From Pseudomonadota bacterium (GTDB lineage: Bacteria > Pseudomonadota > Alphaproteobacteria > Rhizobiales > Rhizobiaceae): 10,505 nt of DNA. Under the pieces are notes generated by a model, which had not been told where the DNA came from, searched no databases, and was given only the letters and a program-made list of their open reading frames with translations. The stretch lies in contig JAEYRU010000268.1 in the NCBI GenBank assembly GCA_023435335.1, positions 1 through 10,505 of the forward strand, given 5' to 3'. A program made the translations under genes and the position numbers. Shown one piece after another: positions 1 through 6,342 of this stretch; positions within the stretch are counted from its first letter, which is position 1, and every line of letters begins with the position of its first letter.

Positions 1-221
1 GACCCAGGAGATGCGGCGGACCTGAGCATCATGGGGTATCAATAGACGGTAACCGTGAAATTTCTCGCCCCGGCATCCGTCCCTGTCCCGGCACGGACAC
101 TTGCGCAAGGCAGGTTGAAAATCAACAGTTTCTTAACTAAGGATGCCGAATCATCCAAACAAGGTAAATAGCCGACCGCGCGCGGCCCGCTTCTTGCTGT
201 CCGCTTCGTAGGACCTAGGAG

Positions 222-1598
222 CTAGGCGGCCGCCTTGGCGACGACACGGTTGCGCCCGGATGATTTCGCCTCGTAGAGCGCCCCATCGGCGCGTTTCATC
301 AGCGCTTCGGCCGAATCGTGCGGCCTCTGCAGGGTCGAGACGCCCACGCTGACGGTCACTTCAATGACCTTGCCGTCCTTGCCGATCGGAAACGGCGTGC
401 CGGCGATCTCGGCGCGGATGCGCTCGGCAACCCGTTCCGCTACCGGGCCTTCCGTATCCGGCATGACAACGACGAATTCCTCGCCACCGAAACGGCAGGC
501 AAGGTCGATGCCACGCACATTGCGCCGCAGCCGCGAAGCGAACTCGCGCAGCACGTCGTCGCCGCCGTCGTGTCCGTAGGTATCGTTGATCGCCTTGAAG
601 CGGTCGATGTCCGTGATCATCAGCGAAAGCGGGCGCCGCCGCGCGACCGCGCGGTCGAACAGCGTCTGCAGGTGGCTGTCGAGATAGCGCCGGTTGTGCA
701 GGCCGGTGAGGCCGTCCATGACCGCCATCTCGATCGTCTGCGTCACGCTGGCACGTAGATGGTCGTTGTAGCGCTTGCGCTTGACCTGTGTGCGCAGCCT
801 GGCCGTGAGTTCCTGCGGGTCGAGCGGACGGGTCAGGTAGTCATTCACACCGAGATCCAGCCCGCGGATGATCAACTCCTCCTCGTCCTCGTTGGCGATA
901 AGGATGACCGGCAGGAAACGTGTGCGGTCGATGGAGCGCAACTGTGAGCAGAGCCGCAGCGGGTCATAGTCGGAGAAGCCGGTCGCGATGATCATGCATT
1001 CGAACGGCTTTTCGGCGGCCTCGAAGAGCCCGAGTTGTGGGTCGGAAATGACGGTCACCTCTGCGGTGCCCGCGAGCAGCTTGGCGATGCGGTCCGAGGA
1101 ACTGGGCCTTTCATCGACAACCAGCACGGCCGGCTTGCCGTCCTGCGCGCCGGCGCCGCGCGCAAGGAGTTCCTCGATGCCGATGTTGCGTGTGGTCGAG
1201 GCGCGCAGGCGCAGTTCGTCGGTCAGCGTCTTCAGGCGCACAAGGCTCTTCACACGGGTGACCAGTTGCAGGTCGTTCACCGGTTTCGTCAGGAAATCGT
1301 CGGCGCCAGCCTCGAGCCCGCGAATCCGGTCCGACGCCTGGTCAAGCGCCGTGACCATGACCACCGGAATGTGCGAGGTGGCGGGATCGCCCTTCAGCCG
1401 GCGGCACACCTCGAAGCCGTCCATGTCGGGCATCATGACATCTAGCAGGACGACGTCGATCTTGCTGGTCTCGCAGGTCTCGATCGCCTCCGGGCCGGAG
1501 GTCGCGGTGATCACGTCGAAATATTCGGCCGTGAGCCGCGCCTGCAACAGCTTCACGTTGGCGGGAACGTCGTCGACGACGAGAATACGCGCGGTCAT
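222..1598 (-). CDS. pleD: PleD response regulator, diguanylate cyclase (REC-REC-GGEEF)
   Basis: This protein makes the second messenger cyclic di-GMP from two GTP and, in Caulobacter, links the DivJ/PleC/DivK phosphorelay to pole development. Its 458 residues match the PleD family length. The first receiver (about 3-120) has the acidic pair D9/D10, phosphoacceptor D53, T83 and K105. The second receiver (about 155-275) has Ala (A205) where the phosphoacceptor should be, so it is a pseudo-receiver, as known for PleD, where it serves as a dimerisation adaptor. The cyclase domain (about 290-455) carries GGEEF at 371-375. An RxxD product-inhibition site (R362, D365) sits five residues before it, so an active, feedback-inhibited enzyme is expected. 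The ATG overlaps the divK stop (ATGA, 1595-1598), which implies translational coupling. Confident call. Confidence 0.95.
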   Translation of the reverse strand: MTARILVVDDVPANVKLLQARLTAEYFDVITATSGPEAIETCETSKIDVVLLDVMMPDMDGFEVCRRLKGDPATSHIPVVMVTALDQASDRIRGLEAGADDFLTKPVNDLQLVTRVKSLVRLKTLTDELRLRASTTRNIGIEELLARGAGAQDGKPAVLVVDERPSSSDRIAKLLAGTAEVTVISDPQLGLFEAAEKPFECMIIATGFSDYDPLRLCSQLRSIDRTRFLPVILIANEDEEELIIRGLDLGVNDYLTRPLDPQELTARLRTQVKRKRYNDHLRASVTQTIEMAVMDGLTGLHNRRYLDSHLQTLFDRAVARRRPLSLMITDIDRFKAINDTYGHDGGDDVLREFASRLRRNVRGIDLACRFGGEEFVVVMPDTEGPVAERVAERIRAEIAGTPFPIGKDGKVIEVTVSVGVSTLQRPHDSAEALMKRADGALYEAKSSGRNRVVAKAAA

Positions 1599-1966
1599 GC
1601 ATCACCCAGGTAGGATTTGATCGTCTCGATGAAGCGGGGCACCGAGATCGGCTTGGAAATGTAGGCTTCGCAGCCGCCCTGCCTGATCCGCTCCTCGTCG
1701 CCCTTCATTGCGAAGGCCGTAACGGCAATCACGGGGATCGTGTGGAGATCGTCGTCTTCCTTCAGCCATTTGGTGACTTCGAGCCCCGAAACTTCCGGAA
1801 GCTGGATGTCCATGAGGATGAGATCCGGCCGGTGGGCGCGTGCGAGGTCGAGCGCTTCGAGCCCGTTGCGCGTGCGCACGGTCTCGTAGCCGCTTGCCTC
1901 GATAAGGTCGCGGAAGAGCTTCATGTTGAGCTCGTTGTCTTCGACGATCATCACCTTCTTGGGCAT
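1595..1966 (-). CDS. divK: DivK single-domain response regulator
   Basis: DivK is a stand-alone receiver that passes phosphate between the DivJ and PleC kinases and controls the DivL-CckA-CtrA cell-cycle pathway in alphaproteobacteria. The 123 residues form one REC domain with E9/D10, phosphoacceptor D53 in LMD, T83 and K105 before a Pro. There is no output domain. I chose the ATG at 1966 because the protein then starts MPKKVMIVEDNE as DivK orthologues do, with a GGGGA Shine-Dalgarno just upstream. An open frame extends 38 codons further (to 2080) but that extension has no domain character. It is first in the divK-pleD operon, overlapping pleD by 4 bp. Co-location with pleD separates it from other small CheY-like proteins. 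Confidence 0.95.
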   Translation of the reverse strand: MPKKVMIVEDNELNMKLFRDLIEASGYETVRTRNGLEALDLARAHRPDLILMDIQLPEVSGLEVTKWLKEDDDLHTIPVIAVTAFAMKGDEERIRQGGCEAYISKPISVPRFIETIKSYLGDA

Positions 1967-2159
1967 GCTTCCCCATCCTTCCCGCTGCCGACGATCTCCG
2001 ACCGCAGCAGGAGCCACATCGACAACTTTATCCGCATTTGATTGACGAAACGGAAATCTGCGGCCGCGAATTGTCGGCACGCCGCGTCCCGCCGCCGCCT
2101 TGCCCGGCCGCGCGCCGGCATGTATCGCAGGGGCTCACGCGGGGAGCAAGGATGGCAGG

Positions 2160-2462
2160 ATGCTGAAGGACAAGGGAACGGAAAGAGAGGCGGCGGAGAA
2201 ACTCGCCATCGCCGCGCTCGGCTTCATTGCCGCCGACCCCGAATTGCTGCCCCGCTTCCTCGCGCTCACCGGCATCGAGGCGCATGACATCCGGCGCGCG
2301 GCCGCAACGCCGGGCTTCCTTGCCGGCGTGCTGCGCTTCGTCTCGGCCCATGAGCCGACGCTCCTGCGCTTCGCCGAAGAGACCGGCAACAATCCCGCTG
2401 CCGTCGAGCGCTCCTTGCGCGCGCTGCCCGGCGGCGACGACAGGTTCGACCGTTCGATATGA
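2160..2462 (+). CDS. DUF3572 family protein
   Basis: This is a small (100 aa) mostly helical protein of unknown function. The core resembles the alphaproteobacterial DUF3572 family, with the signature LAIAALGFIAADP near residues 15-27, followed by RFLALTG and PGFLAGVL. That match is from memory of the family pattern. The open frame continues back to 2100, but the ATG at 2160 fits the family length and has a purine-rich GGCAGG directly upstream. The gene is divergent from divK, across about 190 bp that must hold both promoters. Its TGA overlaps the next ATG (ATGA, 2459-2462), so it is probably co-translated with the HAD gene. DUF3572 genes sit beside divK in many rhizobia, which supports the call. 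No catalytic motif, signal peptide or membrane segment is visible. Confidence 0.82.
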   Translation: MLKDKGTEREAAEKLAIAALGFIAADPELLPRFLALTGIEAHDIRRAAATPGFLAGVLRFVSAHEPTLLRFAEETGNNPAAVERSLRALPGGDDRFDRSI

Positions 2463-3112
2463 GCATCGACCCGGAAACCGAGCGCCAGATCGCGGAGCTC
2501 TCGCATGATCCGCGCCCGCTACTGGTGCTGGACGTCGACGACGTCGTGCTGCATTTCGTGCGCCCCTTCCCGCGCTTCCTCGCGGCGCGCGGCTTCGATC
2601 TCACGCTCGGCAGCTTCAAGCTGCTCGGCAACGTCACCGAGCGCGGCACCGGCCGCGTGGCCGAGCGCGAAGAGATCGCCGCGCTCGTGGATGAGTTCTT
2701 CAAGGCCCAGGCCGACTGGCAGACCATCACCGACGGAGCGGCGGAAGTGCTGGCCGACTTCGCCCCGCGCGCCGAGATCGTCATGCTCACCGCCATGCCG
2801 CACCGCTACCGCGACAGCCGTCGTGCACATCTCGACGCGCTCGGACTGCCTTTCCCGCTACTCACCACCGAGATGGCCAAGGGGCCCGCGATCCAGCGGC
2901 TCCGGGGTAACACGCCGCGTCCCGTAGCCTTTGTCGACGATCAGCCAACCAATCTCGAGTCGGCGCGCGAATTCGTCCCTGACACACATCTCTTCCATCT
3001 GATGGCGGAGACCAGGCTGCGCGAGCTGCTGCCCGCTCCTCCGTCGGGCACCCACGTGGTGGAAGACTGGCCCGAGGCCCGCCCATTGATTGCAAAGGCG
3101 CTCGGGATTTAA
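2459..3112 (+). CDS. HAD-superfamily hydrolase-like protein
   Basis: All four HAD motifs are visible in this 217-aa protein. Motif I is LDVDDVV with nucleophile D25 and acid/base D27. Motif II is the threonine T111 in MLTAMP. Motif III is K141 in MAKGPAI. Motif IV is the acidic pair D160/D161 in FVDDQP. It should therefore be a Mg2+-dependent phosphatase or phosphotransferase acting through an aspartyl-phosphate. The region between motifs I and II (about 30-100) is the helical cap that sets the substrate, and I cannot name that substrate. There is no signal peptide, so it is expected in the cytosol. It overlaps the DUF3572 gene by 4 bp and converges on the GNAT gene with a 34-bp gap. Confidence 0.82.
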   Translation: MSIDPETERQIAELSHDPRPLLVLDVDDVVLHFVRPFPRFLAARGFDLTLGSFKLLGNVTERGTGRVAEREEIAALVDEFFKAQADWQTITDGAAEVLADFAPRAEIVMLTAMPHRYRDSRRAHLDALGLPFPLLTTEMAKGPAIQRLRGNTPRPVAFVDDQPTNLESAREFVPDTHLFHLMAETRLRELLPAPPSGTHVVEDWPEARPLIAKALGI

Positions 3113-3146
3113 CAGCAAGTACAGGCACTTACGACGGATTGCGGAC

Positions 3147-3728
3147 TCAGTGCGCGAGATCCAGCCGCATGAGCGGCCGCCCAGCCTTCCGCTCCTGCAT
3201 CACTGCGAACCCCGCCTTCTCGAACACCCGCGCGGAGCCAACGAAAAGGCCGATGGAACGCGAATCCTTCGATTCGCGGATTGGACACGCCTCCAGCAGC
3301 CGCGCCCCGTTGCGCCGCGCGTGTTCGATCCCACCCGCCACCAATTGATGTGAAAGCCCGCGACCCCGCGCCCTCGCGTGGACGAAGAAGCACGAAATGG
3401 CCCACACGGCGGGGTCGTTCGCCGCCCCGTCTCCCAGCGGCGCGGAAGCGCGCCCCTTGTTGTTCCATTCGGGGACGTCCCCGCGCGGTCCGATCTGCAT
3501 CCAGCCCAACGCAATCCCGTCCTCGATCGCGAGCAGGCCCGGCGGCGGCCCCGCCTCGATACGGGTCCGGATGTGGTCCTTGTTGCGCAGCCCGCTGGAG
3601 GCCCGCCGCGCCGCCGGCGGCAGCCTGAAGTAGGTACACCAGCAGCCGTAGCAGGCGCCCTGTTTGCCGAAAAGCTGCTCGAAGGCCGGCCACAGGTCCG
3701 GCGTCAGCGGTTCGATCGAAACGCTCAT
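3147..3728 (-). CDS. GNAT family N-acetyltransferase
   Basis: This is a predicted acetyl-CoA-dependent N-acetyltransferase of 193 aa. The acetyl-CoA pyrophosphate loop (motif A) is seen at about 111-134: a beta strand (ISCFFV), then R119-x-x-G122-x-G124 and a helix. A motif-B-like FEKAGF lies at 169-174, followed by a last strand. An unusual cysteine cluster near the N-terminus, C26, C29 and C31 (CYGCWC), recalls a subgroup of uncharacterised GNATs and could bind metal or shape the substrate pocket. The substrate is unknown. A GAGGAGG lies about 14 nt and a GGAGAGG about 2 nt before the ATG. It is convergent with the HAD gene and divergent from dinB, so the LexA-type site near 3800 lies in the gap upstream of both GNAT and dinB. 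Confidence 0.85.
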   Translation of the reverse strand: MSVSIEPLTPDLWPAFEQLFGKQGACYGCWCTYFRLPPAARRASSGLRNKDHIRTRIEAGPPPGLLAIEDGIALGWMQIGPRGDVPEWNNKGRASAPLGDGAANDPAVWAISCFFVHARARGRGLSHQLVAGGIEHARRNGARLLEACPIRESKDSRSIGLFVGSARVFEKAGFAVMQERKAGRPLMRLDLAH

Positions 3729-3794
3729 TCCTCTCCCGTGCCTCCTCGTCGCTCGGCTTGCTCCACCCGACGTGCCGCGCTAACATTCTGGTTC

Positions 3795-3809
3795 GTTCGC
3801 GTTATGTTC
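3795..3809 (+). promoter_or_regulatory. Candidate LexA (SOS) box, GTTC-N7-GTTC
   Basis: The sequence GTTCGCGTTATGTTC matches the direct-repeat SOS box GTTC-N7-GTTC described for LexA of alphaproteobacteria. A further GTTC abuts it at 3791-3794. It lies in the gap between the divergent GNAT and dinB genes and covers the upstream candidate dinB ATG (3804-3806). The location ahead of a translesion polymerase is what LexA control predicts. The spacer is less AT-rich than is typical, and chance occurrence cannot be excluded from one site. Confidence 0.65.
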
Positions 3810-3821
3810 TCACCCGGTACC

Positions 3822-5135
3822 ATGGTTGTCAACGATCCCAGGCACGGTTTCTGCCGGGACTGCCTGTCCGTGCAACGGGAGGCGGCGCCGCGGTGCGCGG
3901 CCTGCGGCAGCCCGCGGCTGTTGCGCCACGACGAGCTCTACGGCCTGGCGATCGCCCATATCGACTGCGACGCCTTCTACGCGGCCGTGGAGAAACGCGA
4001 CAATCCGACTCTGCGCGACAAGCCCGTGATCATCGGCGGTGGAAAGCGCGGCGTCGTCTCCACCGCGTGCTACATCGCCCGCATCCGCGGTGTGCGCTCA
4101 GCCATGCCCATGTTCAAGGCGCTCGAAGCCTGCCCCGAGGCCGTGGTCATACGACCCGACATGGAGAAATATGCCCGTGTCGGGCGCGAGGTGCGCGAGA
4201 TGATGCGCGCGCTTACACCGCTGGTCGAGCCGGTCTCGATCGACGAGGCCTTCCTGGATCTTTCCGGCACGGAGCGGCTACACGGGCGCCCGCCGGCGCT
4301 AGCCCTCGGCCGCTTCGCGGTGGAGGTGGAGAAGGAAATCGGCATCACCGTGTCGGTGGGACTTTCCTACTGCAAGTTCCTCGCCAAGGTCGCGTCTGAT
4401 TTCAACAAGCCGCGCGGCTTCTCCGTCATCGGCCGCGCCGAGGCGCAGACATTTCTGGCGGAGCAACCTGTGACGCTGATCTGGGGTGTCGGCAAGGCTT
4501 TCGCCGCCACTCTGGAGCGCGATGGCGTGCGCCTGATCGGGCAGCTTCAGCAGATGGACCGCGGCGAACTGCTGCGCCGCTACGGCGTGATGGGGGACCG
4601 CCTGTGGCGGCTCGCCCGCGGCATCGACGAAAGGCGCGTCGAGCCCGACCACGACGCCAAGAGCGTTTCGGCCGAGACTACGTTCGACACCGATCTTGCC
4701 ACGCTGGACGATCTCGTGCCGGTGCTGCGAGGGCTGTCGGAAAAGGTTTCCACGCGGCTGAAAAAGGCCGGGCTGGCCGGCCGCACGGTGGTCCTGAAGC
4801 TCAAGAGCGCCGATTTTCGGATCCGCACACGCAACCGCCAGCTTTCCGATCCAACCCGTCTCGCCGACCGCATTTTCCAGACTGGGCTCGAGCTTCTCCG
4901 CCGGGAGGCCGACGGCACGCGCTACCGGCTGATCGGCATCGGCGTCAGCGACTTGTCGGATCCGGGCCGTGCCGATCCGCCGGATCTTGTGGACATCGGC
5001 GCCCGCAAGCGCGCTCTGGCAGAGGGCGCGATGGATTCGCTGAGGGAGAAATTCGGCGGCGCCGCGATCGAGACGGGCTACACATTCGGCAAGGGCCGCG
5101 GGGTCCGGCCGGCGCCCGAAAGCCTCGACGACTGA
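3822..5135 (+). CDS. dinB: DNA polymerase IV (Y-family) with N-terminal zinc ribbon
   Basis: This is an error-prone translesion DNA polymerase that extends past damaged bases. From the ATG at 3822 it has 437 aa. Residues 11-28 form a zinc-ribbon-like module (C11-x2-C14, C25-x2-C28). The catalytic palm follows: D48 in HIDCDAFY, the steric-gate position Y53, and S139-I-D141-E142 in PVSIDEAF, together giving the metal-binding carboxylates. Next come SVGLSYCKFLAK (178-189), a thumb with helix-hairpin-helix (about 215-270) and the little-finger domain (about 280-400). The open frame runs back to 3378, but that part is antisense to the GNAT gene. An ATG at 3804 lies inside the SOS-like site. I prefer 3822, although neither start has a clear Shine-Dalgarno. 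The C-terminus lacks an obvious beta-clamp-binding QxxLxL motif. Confidence 0.93.
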   Translation: MVVNDPRHGFCRDCLSVQREAAPRCAACGSPRLLRHDELYGLAIAHIDCDAFYAAVEKRDNPTLRDKPVIIGGGKRGVVSTACYIARIRGVRSAMPMFKALEACPEAVVIRPDMEKYARVGREVREMMRALTPLVEPVSIDEAFLDLSGTERLHGRPPALALGRFAVEVEKEIGITVSVGLSYCKFLAKVASDFNKPRGFSVIGRAEAQTFLAEQPVTLIWGVGKAFAATLERDGVRLIGQLQQMDRGELLRRYGVMGDRLWRLARGIDERRVEPDHDAKSVSAETTFDTDLATLDDLVPVLRGLSEKVSTRLKKAGLAGRTVVLKLKSADFRIRTRNRQLSDPTRLADRIFQTGLELLRREADGTRYRLIGIGVSDLSDPGRADPPDLVDIGARKRALAEGAMDSLREKFGGAAIETGYTFGKGRGVRPAPESLDD

Positions 5136-5145
5136 GGCAGCACGC

Positions 5146-5163
5146 AGCCGGACATTTCCGGCT
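5146..5163 (+). terminator. Hairpin after dinB, possible terminator
   Basis: A perfect 7-bp stem AGCCGGA / TCCGGCT closes a 4-nt loop, starting 10 nt after the dinB stop. The bases that follow (TGTGTCC) are not a T-tract, so intrinsic termination is uncertain. It may instead protect the 3' end of the mRNA. Confidence 0.35.
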
Positions 5164-5226
5164 TGTGTCCGTCGCCTGCATTCCTATCATGCCCCTTCCC
5201 TATGGTCAGGCAGCGAGGTCGAAGTA

Positions 5227-6222
5227 ATGGGCATTCTTGTGCGCGCGGCGGCGTCATTGGTGTTTCTTCTGGGAATCGGGCTGGCAACAGCGGCGTCGGC
5301 ACAGAAGGCCGATGTGAAGAACTCATCCGACCATCCCGCCGTCGGCCGCTACGAGGGCTCGGTCATCACCTTCTACGAAACCAAAGGCTACGAAGAAACG
5401 CGCCTGCCCTTCAGGGCGCTCGAAAAAGGGGAAAAGGACAATCCTTCGGCCTGGCAGACCGAACTATCCGGAAAGCTGACGTCGATTCGATACGAGGGGC
5501 CAGGCGACCGCTCGGCGCTGGAAGTGATGCGCAATTACGAGGCGTCCCTCAAGGCCGCTGGTTTCGAGGTCAGGTTCTTCTGCCGGGGCAAGGATTGCTT
5601 TCCGGCCGGTTCGCCGTCGAGCTTCTGGAATGCCGGACGAGGAGCCGTCGGCCTTCCGAGCAATTGGGACACGACCATTTACCTGCTGGCAGAGCGCAAC
5701 GACGCCACAGGGCCGGTGACCGTCGGCATGCTTGCTGTCGAGACCAAGCCCGGCGGAAACAGGCCTCTATTGTCGCACGTCGCCGTGACGATCGTGGAGG
5801 GCCAGCCCATGGAGACCGACAAGATCAAGCTCGTCGAGGCGAGCGAGATCGAGCAGGCGCTGGCACGCGATGGAAAGATTGCCATCTACGGCATCTACTT
5901 CGATTTCGACCAGGCGAGCATCAAGCCGGAATCGCATCCGCAGATCGACCAGCTCGGCGCGTTGCTGAAAGACAACCCCGCCCTCAACGTGATCGTCGTC
6001 GGCCATACGGATGGCAAGGGCGCGTTCGACTACAACCTCTCGCTGTCGCAGCGGCGCGCCCAGGCGGTCGCGGACGCCCTGACCTCCAGCTACGCCATCG
6101 ACCGCGGTCGCATCACGCCGGCCGGAGCCGGGATGGTGTCGCCGGTCGCATCCAACCGTACAGAGGATGGACGCGCGAAGAACCGGCGCGTGGAAATAGT
6201 GGAGCTCTACACAGGCGGCTGA
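5227..6222 (+). CDS. Secreted DUF4892-like / OmpA C-terminal domain protein
   Basis: This 331-aa envelope protein likely anchors to peptidoglycan. A Sec signal peptide is clear: R6, a hydrophobic core at about 7-24, and cleavage after ASA (25/26). There is no lipobox cysteine, so it is not a lipoprotein. Residues about 35-195 resemble the DUF4892 module (DHPAVGRYEGS, an RNY-x5-KAAGFE stretch) and contain two close cysteines, C119 and C124, able to form a disulfide. Residues about 218-328 are an OmpA-like domain: YFDFDQASI, then GHTD-x-x-G with D262, then LSxRRA with R277. The 15-residue D-to-R spacing matches the diaminopimelate-binding pair of OmpA proteins. No beta-barrel segment is apparent. 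The ATG at 5227 has a weak GAGG upstream. It sits 91 bp after dinB and looks functionally unrelated to it. Confidence 0.87.
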   Translation: MGILVRAAASLVFLLGIGLATAASAQKADVKNSSDHPAVGRYEGSVITFYETKGYEETRLPFRALEKGEKDNPSAWQTELSGKLTSIRYEGPGDRSALEVMRNYEASLKAAGFEVRFFCRGKDCFPAGSPSSFWNAGRGAVGLPSNWDTTIYLLAERNDATGPVTVGMLAVETKPGGNRPLLSHVAVTIVEGQPMETDKIKLVEASEIEQALARDGKIAIYGIYFDFDQASIKPESHPQIDQLGALLKDNPALNVIVVGHTDGKGAFDYNLSLSQRRAQAVADALTSSYAIDRGRITPAGAGMVSPVASNRTEDGRAKNRRVEIVELYTGG

Positions 6223-6342
6223 GGGTGCCGTGCAAGCGGCGCGACTGCGGGTTGGAAGGGATGACAATCGGGACCTGCCTGACGAAGGCAGCGGGCAAAG
6301 GGGATTTTCAGTGCCGGTACGGCGACGCGAAGGAGGCCCGAA

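Noticed and set aside
1..221. Possible genes, an rpmG-like gene or a pleD terminator beyond the pleD stop
   Set aside because: No frame gives an L33-like protein. A plus-strand frame closes at 43-45 after 14 codons and might be the tail of an outside gene, but it cannot be supported. The CCGCGCGCGG palindrome near 180 lacks a usable loop and T-tract.
988..1620. 210-codon plus-strand open frame opposite pleD
   Set aside because: It is Ser/Arg-rich, a mirror of the PleD coding strand with no motif.
1967..2080. 38-codon N-terminal extension of divK
   Set aside because: The receiver fold begins right after the ATG at 1966, which has its own Shine-Dalgarno.
1967..2159. CtrA-type TTAA-N7-TTAA site expected near divK
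   Set aside because: No TTAA pair with that spacing is present in the gap. A lone TTAA occurs near 133, far from the divK start.
3378..3803. N-terminal extension of the dinB frame
   Set aside because: It is antisense to the GNAT gene, Arg/Pro-rich, and precedes both plausible ATGs and the zinc ribbon.
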